Below, in pieces: positions 1-6,599 of a stretch of DNA of 32,985 bases. The position numbers and the translations under genes were made by a program. Under the pieces are notes generated by a model, which did no database searches, was not told the origin of the DNA, and saw nothing but the letters and a program-made list of their open reading frames with translations. Source of the DNA: CAUZFZ01 sp963579025 (lineage in GTDB: Bacteria > Planctomycetota > Planctomycetia > Planctomycetales > Planctomycetaceae); NCBI GenBank assembly GCA_963579025.1, contig CAUZFZ010000121.1, forward strand, positions 1 through 32,985. Direction: 5' to 3'. Within the stretch, counting starts at the first letter, position 1. The number at the start of each line of letters is the position of its first letter.

Positions 1-64
1 CAACAGCATCCTGTTTGAATTCGTCACTGAACGACCGACGTGGTCGCTTCGATTTCTTTGACAT
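1..64 (-). CDS. IS3-family transposase OrfA, N-terminal fragment cut by window edge
   Basis: Read on the minus strand, an ATG at 64-62 opens a frame coding MSKKSKRPRRSFSDEFKQ and running off the left edge. The pattern of basic residues followed by FSDEFK is the usual start of the helix-turn-helix OrfA protein of IS3-family elements, which binds the element's ends and is joined by frameshifting to the OrfB catalytic domain. A good SD (AGGAG) sits just upstream of the ATG at about 69-75. Only 21 codons are visible, so the exact IS group and whether the element is intact cannot be told. Confidence 0.75.
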   Translation of the reverse strand, partial: MSKKSKRPRRSFSDEFKQDAV

Positions 65-114
65 AACGATCTCCTGAAAGGATTCTTTTCGATCCTCCCG
101 GAGTCCACCAGTCA
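1..114 (-). mobile_element. Terminal part of an IS3-like insertion sequence
   Basis: The transposase start at 64 is preceded on the minus strand by about 50 nt that contain a candidate element end: reading leftwards from 114 the sequence begins TGACTGGTGGACTCC, fitting the TG-start typical of IS3-family terminal repeats. The boundary is approximate (110-114), because the other end lies outside the window and neither the inverted repeat partner nor a target duplication can be checked. It stops about one spacer length from the last visible CRISPR repeat. Confidence 0.5.
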
Positions 115-145
115 TGGGCTGCCGCAGCGAGCCGCACAGGGCGAT
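115..145 (-). other. Probable leader-distal CRISPR spacer left beside the insertion sequence
   Basis: The roughly 31 nt between the proposed IS end and the first visible repeat match the 32-33 nt length of the array's spacers. The neighbouring repeat at 146-174 shows no decay. The simplest reading is that this is a tenth spacer whose outer repeat was interrupted or removed by the IS insertion. Length coincidence is the only evidence. Confidence 0.4.
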
Positions 146-726
146 CGGTTCACCCCCACGCATGTGGGGACAGCGCCGACGCTGGCCGCGGATTTTCCCG
201 AGGTCTGCGGTTCACCCCCACGCATGTGGGGACAGCCTCAGTGATCCGATCGCCGCATCGCTGCTGTACGGTTCACCCCCACGCATGTGGGGACAGCGAT
301 CAGAATTGTCACATCATCGCCGCCGAGTGCGGTTCACCCCCACGCATGTGGGGACAGCTTGAGGACTGCGATGAGGAGACTCGCGGATACCGGTTCACCC
401 CCACGCATGTGGGGACAGCGGGACCCAACGACCTCATCCCACATCCGGCACCGGTTCACCCCCACGCATGTGGGGACAGCGAACTGACGCACGCTGCCGC
501 TTCCGTTCTCAACGGTTCACCCCCACGCATGTGGGGACAGCCATCGCGGCGTGGTCACGTCGTGCTCACCAAACCGGTTCACCCCCACGCATGTGGGGAC
601 AGCGCCGAACTCGTATCGTGATCGAGCCCGCAGAACGGTTCACCCCCACGCATGTGGGGACAGCTTTCCCGGACAGACCGGACAGCGAAATGGTGTCCGG
701 TTCACCCCCACGCATGTGGGGACAGC
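146..726 (-). CRISPR. Type I-E CRISPR array, 10 repeats and 9 spacers
   Basis: Ten identical 29-nt repeats start at 146, 208, 269, 330, 391, 452, 513, 575, 636 and 698. Spacers are 32 nt, or 33 nt for 175-207, 542-574 and 665-697. In the sense (minus) direction each repeat begins GCTGTCCCC, holds a 6-bp stem CCCCAC/GTGGGG around an ATGC loop, and ends GTGAACCG, the layout of I-E repeats. Cas6e cutting at the base of the stem would leave an 8-nt 5' handle GUGAACCG. The cas2-proximal repeat ends at 726, one base from the cas2 stop, so the newest spacer should be 665-697. No repeat variant is seen at the distal end. Confidence 0.98.
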
Positions 727-727
727 C

Positions 728-1018
728 TCAACATCCTGATGATGCGATGGGGATACCCACAAGATGTAGCCCCTCGAAGTCGACCATCTCTCGGGATGTA
801 TCACCAAACGTCCGAAACTGGAAGCCCTGCTCGGTCGGGGAACGCCACGCCTGGAAGCAGGCGCCTGACTTTCGACCCTTGATCGCCTTCTTCCACAACT
901 CATCACGAATCCTCGCGGTCATGCTGCCAAGGAATATTCCGGCCTTCGGTTCGATCATCCAGCGACTCAGATCGCCCCGCAGACTCACCGGGACCTTCTC
1001 CAGAATCATCACTACCAT
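728..1018 (-). CDS. cas2: Cas2e, CRISPR integration complex subunit
   Basis: This 96-residue protein forms the central dimer of the Cas1-Cas2 integrase that inserts new spacers. It carries the features of I-E Cas2: LEKVPVSLRGDLSRW near the start, IFLGSMTARIRDELW, then QAWRSPTEQGFQFRTFGD and a DFEGLHLVG end. The ATG at 1018 is chosen because GGGAGG lies 6 nt upstream; an in-frame ATG at 1054 lacks this and would add 12 residues absent from the family. It starts inside cas1 (116-nt overlap) and its TGA at 730-728 is one base from the first CRISPR repeat. The length matches the family, so it is not truncated. Confidence 0.95.
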   Translation of the reverse strand: MVVMILEKVPVSLRGDLSRWMIEPKAGIFLGSMTARIRDELWKKAIKGRKSGACFQAWRSPTEQGFQFRTFGDTSREMVDFEGLHLVGIPIASSGC

Positions 1019-1829
1019 CGAGCACCTCCCGAATGTCTGGCAGTATGCGTTCAAGAAATCGCGTCCTGCGAAACATGTCGCGGCATGCGTGCCGGACCCG
1101 GCTTTCGACGTTCTGGTCGCTCTCGGCGACCGTCTGAAACACCAGCGGAACGATCAGGTCCACCTTGTAAAGGTCCGCGACGTCGTACACGAACGAGAGC
1201 ATCTTGCCGGTGTGCACAAAGCCGATGGCTGTCGAGTAACCGGCACTCACGACGCCCGCCTGGACGATCCCGTTCAGACAGGCGCTGGCCGCGGACAGCG
1301 CCCGATTCAGCGGATCGCCGCTGCCCCAGTTCTGCGGGTCGTAGTTGCGGCCGGTCCATTCGACACCGTGTTCTTTCGCCAGCTTCTGATACGCACTCCG
1401 CACGCGATAGCCTTCCTTGCCGCGGATGGCCTGGATGTGTGCACCAGGCTCGACGGTGTCGTCAAAGCGTTTTTCGTACATCCGCACCACCACCTGCCGC
1501 CGCGTGCGCAGGTTGGAAGCGAGCGTCGCCTGCTGGATGAGATTGGCCGAGAAGTGCGTCCCGCCGCGTCCATGACAGTAGAACCGCACACCTTCCTCAC
1601 CGACCCACACGACCGTGCAGTTGCAGTCGCCCAGGTTGCACACGGCCTTGTGAGTAATGGTGGTCCCCGGCCCCAGCATCAGCAGAGCCAGGTCCGCCGC
1701 GGGAACAGGAACCCGCTGCTTCTCCGTGACATAGGCGACGGACTTCGAGTCCTGTTCGATATGCCCCTTCTCCAGATAAAGATAAGTCAGCCGATCCTGA
1801 AACCGGGTGAGCTGCATGAGGTTGTCCAT
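903..1829 (-). CDS. cas1: Cas1e, CRISPR integrase
   Basis: A 308-residue Cas1 of the I-E type, the metal-dependent nuclease-integrase that joins prespacers to the array together with Cas2. Expected catalytic residues are present: E139 in RGKEGYRVRSAY, H206 in IGFVHTGK, and D216/D219 in SFVYDVADLYK. The last ~38 residues are hydrophilic, rich in Gly, Ser and Asp, and are encoded in the stretch that overlaps cas2; E. coli Cas1 also has a disordered tail. AAGGGA about 9 nt upstream serves the ATG at 1829. The toxin-antitoxin insert on the opposite strand separates it from cas6e, so it probably needs its own promoter in 1830-1971, where I could not identify one. Confidence 0.96.
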   Translation of the reverse strand: MDNLMQLTRFQDRLTYLYLEKGHIEQDSKSVAYVTEKQRVPVPAADLALLMLGPGTTITHKAVCNLGDCNCTVVWVGEEGVRFYCHGRGGTHFSANLIQQATLASNLRTRRQVVVRMYEKRFDDTVEPGAHIQAIRGKEGYRVRSAYQKLAKEHGVEWTGRNYDPQNWGSGDPLNRALSAASACLNGIVQAGVVSAGYSTAIGFVHTGKMLSFVYDVADLYKVDLIVPLVFQTVAESDQNVESRVRHACRDMFRRTRFLERILPDIREVLDGSDDSGEGPGESAGRSESLDDRTEGRNIPWQHDREDS

Positions 1830-1971
1830 GAATGGTTTCCCTTAACCAGTCCGGAATGATCTCCCGGCTCAAATGAGACGCGAGTAGACTCTGGAAAGAC
1901 GAAAAGGCACCCGCGAGACGTTGTCTGAAGAACTCTCGGATGCCGGTAAACTGAAGCTGGAGGACGCAGAC

Positions 1972-2253
1972 ATGAAACGCACTTTGACGGCGACGGTGGT
2001 CAACGGAGGGCTGCAGATGGACGAGCCGCTCGACCTGCCCGACCACAGCCGGGTGGAAGTTACGATTGAGGCGGAATCCACACGCACGTCAGAACCCGCG
2101 GTCCCCGAGGGGGCGGCGGACAGCGGGGTGGTCACTGCGGACAGACAGAAGCGGCGCGACGCCTTCGAGCGGTTCCGCAAGCTGACCGAGGAACACCCGT
2201 TCAATTCCGGCGGTGTGCGATTCACGCGTGAGGAATTGAATGAACGCGATTGA
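1972..2253 (+). CDS. Antitoxin of a PIN-toxin module, copy 1 (AF2212/DUF104-like)
   Basis: A 93-residue protein starting MKRTLTATVVNGGLQMDEP with the segment EPLDLPDHSRVEVTIE, typical of small AF2212-like (DUF104) antitoxins that pair with PIN-domain toxins. The C-terminal half (FNSGGVRFTREELNERD) is nearly repeated in the second copy downstream and is probably the toxin-binding tail. GGAGG lies 8 nt before the ATG; a TTG further upstream (1921) also opens the frame but is less likely. Its last 14 nt overlap the start of a broken toxin gene. It diverges from cas1. The family name is from memory, the pairing is seen. Confidence 0.8.
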   Translation: MKRTLTATVVNGGLQMDEPLDLPDHSRVEVTIEAESTRTSEPAVPEGAADSGVVTADRQKRRDAFERFRKLTEEHPFNSGGVRFTREELNERD

Positions 2254-2401
2254 CACCAACATCTGGCTCTACGCGGTTGAGTACAATCAAAGCCCTCAAC
2301 ACGATGGCAATCGGGCGGTGGGCGACCTCGTCCCAGTGGAGGTACACGATGAGCAAGACAGTGGCGGCCACCTTTATCAATGGTGCCCTGCAGTTCGATG
2401 A
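2240..2401 (+). pseudogene. Truncated PIN-domain toxin, copy 1
   Basis: The ATG at 2240 overlaps the end of antitoxin 1 exactly as the intact toxin does in copy 2, and the first residues, MNAIDTNIWLYAVEYN, match the start of a PIN domain with its first metal-binding Asp (D5). After about 20-25 codons the resemblance ends and the frame runs through the start of the second antitoxin to a TGA at 2399-2401. The remaining PIN acids are missing, so it cannot be an active nuclease. It looks like a deletion joining copy 1 to copy 2. Confidence 0.75.
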
Positions 2402-2582
2402 ACCCGTTGATCTGCCTGACAAGAGCCGTGTCGCGGTGACGATTCGCCCGCTGTCCGAAGACGAGGAATTGGATTCGGAGCGTGACGATGCGTTTGAGTC
2501 GCTGCTGCAGTTGATCCGCGAACGACCGATCCATTCGGGCGGGCGGCACTTCACACGGGAGGAGCTGCATGAACGCGATTGA
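2349..2582 (+). CDS. Antitoxin of a PIN-toxin module, copy 2
   Basis: This 77-residue paralogue of the antitoxin at 1972-2253 contains FINGALQFDEPVDLPDKSRV near the N-terminus and a closely similar tail, HSGGRHFTREELHERD. It is shorter in the linker between the two parts. The ATG at 2349 is chosen because the family homology begins there, although the frame stays open further upstream. It overlaps the intact toxin by 14 nt, ending in GATTGA just as copy 1 does, which suggests translational coupling. It should neutralise the PIN toxin and may autoregulate the module. Confidence 0.8.
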   Translation: MSKTVAATFINGALQFDEPVDLPDKSRVAVTIRPLSEDEELDSERDDAFESLLQLIRERPIHSGGRHFTREELHERD

Positions 2583-2988
2583 CACCAACGTGTTCGTGTA
2601 CCTCATCGACCACACCGAACCGGACAAGCAGCAGCGGGCGGCCGAGTTGATCCAGCAGGCTCGACAGGATCGCGGATCAACACTGCTGCCGTGGCAGGTG
2701 GCTGGCGAGTACCTCAACTGCCTGCGGCGATGGGAGCGGGAGGGCCGGTTGCCGACGAACGACGTCGAGCCATACCTGTCACGCGTCACACGACTGTTTC
2801 CGTTGGCCTTCCCGACATCGCAGGTTCTGACCATCTCACTGGACCTCACTTCACGTTACAGCCTGTCGCACTGGGACAGCATGCTGCTGGCGGCGTGCGT
2901 CGACGCCGGAGTGGACACGCTTTACAGCGAAGACCTGGACAACGGCATGACGTACGACTCGGTGACGGTGGTAAACCCGTTCGCCTGA
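2569..2988 (+). CDS. VapC-like PIN-domain toxin ribonuclease
   Basis: A complete 139-residue PIN-domain protein. Acidic residues in the usual places are D5 (AIDTNVFVYL), E47 (WQVAGEYLN), D103 (HWDSMLLAA) and D122 (YSEDLDNGM). PIN toxins of this class cut RNA, often tRNA or rRNA, when freed from their antitoxin. GGAGG lies 6 nt before the ATG, inside the antitoxin gene. The gene is convergent with cas6e, whose stop lies 100 bp away at 3089. The product looks intact, so loss of the neighbouring antitoxin would be expected to poison the cell. The target RNA cannot be inferred from sequence. Confidence 0.88.
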   Translation: MNAIDTNVFVYLIDHTEPDKQQRAAELIQQARQDRGSTLLPWQVAGEYLNCLRRWEREGRLPTNDVEPYLSRVTRLFPLAFPTSQVLTISLDLTSRYSLSHWDSMLLAACVDAGVDTLYSEDLDNGMTYDSVTVVNPFA

Positions 2989-3088
2989 GCCCCTGCGAGG
3001 CAGATCCCGAATGTCTCAGTCTCAGTGCTCATGGAGAAACTCATCATGCACCTGTAGCCGTCAAACGACTGAGTCCGGCCCGGCGTCC

Positions 3089-3802
3089 TCACGCCCTGGC
3101 CACACTCAGCAGCCCGAAGCCAAACGCCTTGGCACTGCCAATCCCGGCGCGCAGCGTATTCTGAAACGCCTCGCAATCCGTGACTTCGAGGACGCCCTCG
3201 AAGATGGCCGCAACGTGGGTGAGCTGACGCGCGACTGTCGCAACTCCGCCACTTTCGGAATTGTCGCCGGATTCCGTTTTTCGCCGCGGGCCTGGATTGG
3301 GCATTACGGTGACTTTATGGAGCCGAAAACCGAGCGGCCGATTCGGCTCGGCCACCTTGCGACTCAGCCAGGCGAGCTGGTCTTCACGTAATGTCAGCCC
3401 CATACGCTGGCCGTTCTTTTTTCCCTCAGCCCGTACTTTGCGGGTTGGGTTCGCACGCAGACGAAAAGCCAGCATTTGTCCGGAGTGGAATTGAAGATGG
3501 CGATCCATCGTGGCGACCGGAGGCAGTTCAGTGTCCGGCGGCGATGACAGGTAACCCGGAAACTTCGAAAGCAGCGGTTGCCAGTCCGGAGCCAACTCCG
3601 ACTGCACGATGAGCATGACGATGCCCCGACGCCGATCGTGATCAACGCGCCACAAGATCGAACCAGAGCCTGGATCGTCACGCTTGCGCTGATCGAGTTT
3701 TGGAAATGCAGACATCACCGTGCGGTGCATTTCGAAGTCGTCGGCAATGTCCCGCCGAACGCGTGACGAACGGGGATTCAGAAGGAGTCGTGAGTAATAC
3801 AT
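3089..3802 (-). CDS. cas6e: Cas6e, pre-crRNA endoribonuclease
   Basis: The 237-residue product cuts the repeat RNA at the base of its stem and stays bound as a Cascade subunit. It shows the I-E Cas6 features: a MYYSRLLL start, FRLRANPTRKVR in the middle, and the C-terminal FEGVLEV…GIGSAKAFGFGLLSVA glycine-rich loop. With the ATG at 3802 the conserved His in EMHRTV is residue 26, the position of the catalytic His in the Thermus enzyme, and AGAGGA lies 9 nt upstream. A longer start at 3820 makes an ATGA overlap with cas5e and would add six residues; both are possible and I prefer 3802. Confidence 0.93.
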   Translation of the reverse strand: MYYSRLLLNPRSSRVRRDIADDFEMHRTVMSAFPKLDQRKRDDPGSGSILWRVDHDRRRGIVMLIVQSELAPDWQPLLSKFPGYLSSPPDTELPPVATMDRHLQFHSGQMLAFRLRANPTRKVRAEGKKNGQRMGLTLREDQLAWLSRKVAEPNRPLGFRLHKVTVMPNPGPRRKTESGDNSESGGVATVARQLTHVAAIFEGVLEVTDCEAFQNTLRAGIGSAKAFGFGLLSVARA

Positions 3803-3816
3803 GTGGATCATTCCTC

Positions 3817-4599
3817 TCATTGCTGGGATGACGCCGCCGAATCGTCATCGTTGGGGATTTCGATCGTGAGACGTTTCAGCGTGCAGAATCCGTACGCGCG
3901 AGCTGCGTTCACACGCAGCGCATCCTGACGACTGACAACGTCGTCTGAGGTGTTATTGGCTGAGACTTCCACGAAGGCAGTGACCTGCCCCGGCCTGCGG
4001 TTTGAACGCAGACTCATGGCCGGACCCGACCACGACCACGGGTATTCGCGAATCGCGTCTTCGACATCATCGAATGCGTCAGACACTGCGTCGAAGACCG
4101 GCCGCGACGGAACGCAAGCTTTGCGGCCCAGGAATAGCGGCCATCGTGGCTGCTGAATTGCGCGGACGCAGTCGTCCAGCAGCGTGTCGTCGTCCCGCGC
4201 CTGGAGAGCCACAAGAAAGGCTCCGTCTTCGATGTAGGCTCGCGGTGACTGGATCGTCGCAGCCGAGGCATCCGGGTTGTTCCGCAGCTTGTCGATCGAC
4301 CTGGCCATTGCCGTGCCGCTGTGTTTGAAGCGGCCGTCCGCAGTTGGGAGAAAATCAGTAATGGTCTGATAGTCGATCAGTACGCGGCCCGGATGTTCGA
4401 CTCTCACGCCGAATCGCAACGCCGCGTCCAGCACTTCCAGACGCGGGTCACGCATGGGGTATCCCAGTGCGCAGCCCAACATCCCAATCACTCCGCTCTT
4501 GGTGGGTTCCGGCGCTGTGTCGCGCACGTCCCATCGTGAACGGGAGCCCCAACTTTGCAATGGGGCTTCCAGTCTCAGGAACAGAACTGGTTTACCCAT
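3817..4599 (-). CDS. cas5e: Cas5e, Cascade subunit binding the crRNA 5' handle
   Basis: A 260-residue Cas5 (CasD) that caps the crRNA 5' handle in Cascade. The N-terminus FLRLEAPLQSWGSRSRWDVR, then PTKSGVIGMLGCALG, and a mid-protein FLVAL strand are typical of the family. The start overlaps the cas7e stop by 8 nt and the stop sits at the upstream candidate start of cas6e, so the three genes are tightly packed. The C-terminal ~10 residues (DDDSAASSQQ) are hydrophilic and likely disordered. Length is somewhat above E. coli CasD. Confidence 0.94.
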   Translation of the reverse strand: MGKPVLFLRLEAPLQSWGSRSRWDVRDTAPEPTKSGVIGMLGCALGYPMRDPRLEVLDAALRFGVRVEHPGRVLIDYQTITDFLPTADGRFKHSGTAMARSIDKLRNNPDASAATIQSPRAYIEDGAFLVALQARDDDTLLDDCVRAIQQPRWPLFLGRKACVPSRPVFDAVSDAFDDVEDAIREYPWSWSGPAMSLRSNRRPGQVTAFVEVSANNTSDDVVSRQDALRVNAARAYGFCTLKRLTIEIPNDDDSAASSQQ

Positions 4600-5788
4600 T
4601 GGTCGTCGCTCCCTTCACACAATTTGCGAGCTGTTCGCAAAGCGCGTTGAGCGAGGCCACGCGGTTGACACTTTCAATGCCGAAGTCGGGAAACTCGGGA
4701 GCGAGCAGCCAGCGCGAGTCCGCCTTCAGACTGAAGCCGTCTGTCAGGGCTTCGACATGCGTTCGGAAGGCATCCAGCGACGAAGCCACAAGGCCATCAG
4801 AGCCTCGGCTCACTGGTTTCACAAAGGCATTGGCATAGGACACGGGCGAGCGATGCGGGCGAACTTCAATCAGGACCAGAGCTGGAAGCTGGTGTGACGC
4901 GAACGAGTTCTGTTTGCCTGACGGAGATACCATTACAGCCGAGCGAAGCAACGCGTCCAGCGCTGTGCCCACCAACTCAATCGCCGCTGCCTCGTCCCTG
5001 TCCGCGATTTCCTGCTGCAGAACGCGTCCAATCAGGTTGTCGATGAAGCCTTCACGGTCAATCGAAAAATACTTGTAGTAGCATGCCGAGTTGAACTCGA
5101 CGTCGCCAATCATGTCGGCTCCCGCGTCTTCTTCGACTTCACCATTGGTGCGGGCAAGATCGTCAACCGCTGTGAAGTAATCGAATTCGTGCTTCACGGC
5201 ATGAGTAGAAATCGCGTGCGCCACTTGAGTTGAAGCCTCAACGTCACGAAATGCTTCCGACGTCACCATTCGACCGAACAGAGCGACGTCCACGCTGATC
5301 GGGCGAAATCCTTTCTGTTGGGCCGACTTCTGCAGGTCGGCTCCTTTCAGGTTCTCGAATTTCTTTACGGTCGCGGCTTCTCTGGCTGCAGCAGAAACCA
5401 CCTCGAAGACGTGACTCACGTCAGCGTCTGTGAGAAACATTGTCTGAGCGGTTGCGAACTTTCCGTCCTTTTCCAGTGCTCGTTCTTTCCCTTCCTTTGT
5501 CCCGAACCCGCTGACTTTCTTTGCGGCCAGTTCAGCGTATTCGCGAAGCGAGTCGTCCTTTTCAAATCGCTCACGGATCAACTCCGGGAGACGGCGAGTG
5601 CGAGTTGCCAGATGCCCTGCAAGTTCTTCCTGGAACAGCTCTGATCGGCGAATACTGCGTTTGAGACACTGACTCGACACGCGACCGCGGCGAGCACCAC
5701 CAAACATGCACTCCTTGGGACTGCCGGTGTCATCACGGTTGAGGTTGGCGGGGGCATGGTTCTGAATAATGTGAATCTCGATCAACAT
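4592..5788 (-). CDS. cas7e: Cas7e, Cascade backbone subunit
   Basis: The 398-residue Cas7 (CasC) protein polymerises along the spacer RNA. Family signatures are NLNRDDTGSPKECMFGG, then RGRVSSQCLKRSIRRS near the N-terminus, FGRMVTSEAFRDVEASTQ with AHAISTHAV in the middle, FDYFTAVDDL, and VSYANAFVKPV towards the end. The ATG at 5788 is chosen because family homology starts at MLIEIHIIQNHAP; the frame extends 42 codons further upstream without homology. The SD is weak. A 79-bp gap separates it from cse2. It is slightly longer than E. coli Cas7 (about 363 residues). Confidence 0.95.
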   Translation of the reverse strand: MLIEIHIIQNHAPANLNRDDTGSPKECMFGGARRGRVSSQCLKRSIRRSELFQEELAGHLATRTRRLPELIRERFEKDDSLREYAELAAKKVSGFGTKEGKERALEKDGKFATAQTMFLTDADVSHVFEVVSAAAREAATVKKFENLKGADLQKSAQQKGFRPISVDVALFGRMVTSEAFRDVEASTQVAHAISTHAVKHEFDYFTAVDDLARTNGEVEEDAGADMIGDVEFNSACYYKYFSIDREGFIDNLIGRVLQQEIADRDEAAAIELVGTALDALLRSAVMVSPSGKQNSFASHQLPALVLIEVRPHRSPVSYANAFVKPVSRGSDGLVASSLDAFRTHVEALTDGFSLKADSRWLLAPEFPDFGIESVNRVASLNALCEQLANCVKGATTNG

Positions 5789-5867
5789 GGTTCTCGTCTT
5801 TCGATAATTGGAGTGTGGTAGGCAGAGGTGCCGGCCCGAGAGCCGACGAACATTCACTTCCTGAGAG

Positions 5868-6491
5868 TCAGGCGTCTGGCGACTCGTCCGAGGGACCGGG
5901 CGATGGCGGAGCACCGAAGAACGCGCGGGACCATTTCTTTTGAATGCGTCTGTTCCGGTGCGACCAGTGGCACAGGTCGACCAGTAATTCGACCCAGTCG
6001 ATGCCCACCTTGTGTGAAGCCATCAGCCTCACGGTCTGCCTCAGGCGGTAACCCAGCTCACCTCCGCCCTCGGACCAAGGTGAGGCGTCGTCCGAATCGA
6101 AAACGGTGTCGAACTCGGCATCGATCAGAATGTGAAAGCGGCGGAACTCGGACGGCGTCTTGTTCATGGCACGGGCCAGTCGCAGCAGAGCGTCACCGAA
6201 GTTCCCTGAACTGCCTTTGGCCCGGTTGAAGTCAAACAGTGTGGCAACCAGGAAGTAGACCTCGCGATGTCTCCGTCGTTCGTTCGGAATGAGGCTGTAG
6301 AACCAGGTTGTACCGCGACCCGGAAGCGGATCGCCTGCGCATCGTCGCAGCGCGGCCATGCGACCACGGTCATGAGTTTGAATGGATGTCAGTTCTTCAA
6401 TGAATCGACGGGCGTCGGCCAGTTCGCTGTCGCGTTCCTGTTGCCATCGCGAAACTGGTTTCGGTTGAGTCGCGTCTGGAGTAGCAGGCAT
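5868..6491 (-). CDS. cse2: Cse2 (Cas11e), Cascade small subunit
   Basis: A 207-residue helical protein between cas8e and cas7e, the position of cse2. The region with DRGRMAALRRCAGDPL, then FYSLIP and the arginine-rich helices FGDALLRLARAMNKTP matches the small subunit, which forms the Cascade belly and holds the displaced DNA strand. It is longer than E. coli Cse2 (160 residues), with additional N- and C-terminal residues, including a Pro/Ser-rich tail. An AAAGG about 10 nt upstream lies within a perfect 12-bp palindrome at 6502-6513. Confidence 0.9.
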   Translation of the reverse strand: MPATPDATQPKPVSRWQQERDSELADARRFIEELTSIQTHDRGRMAALRRCAGDPLPGRGTTWFYSLIPNERRRHREVYFLVATLFDFNRAKGSSGNFGDALLRLARAMNKTPSEFRRFHILIDAEFDTVFDSDDASPWSEGGGELGYRLRQTVRLMASHKVGIDWVELLVDLCHWSHRNRRIQKKWSRAFFGAPPSPGPSDESPDA

Positions 6492-6501
6492 GAATGACGA
6501 C

Positions 6502-6513
6502 CTTTCATGAAAG
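6502..6513. repeat. 12-bp palindrome over the cse2 ribosome binding site
   Basis: CTTTCATGAAAG is a perfect palindrome in the 108-bp gap between cas8e and cse2 and includes the AAAGG that could serve as SD for cse2. The same gap holds two copies of AGTGAAACAG (6519-6528 and 6536-6545) 17 nt apart. With no further sites to compare, function is unknown. Confidence 0.4.
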
Positions 6514-6599
6514 CGTGAAGTGAAACAGAAGACGGAGTGAAACAGGGCGGTGTCTGTATGTGGCGCGGCCGGCAGATCACCGCCGTGCAGAGATGCTGG

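Noticed and set aside
114..1859. Several plus-strand frames through the CRISPR array and across cas1
   Set aside because: They translate the repeats (recurring SPPRMWGQ and VHPHACGDS) or lie antisense to cas1; no family features or ribosome sites.
1597..2046. 149-codon minus-strand frame upstream of cas1
   Set aside because: Out of frame with cas1 and antisense to the antitoxin; no recognisable content.
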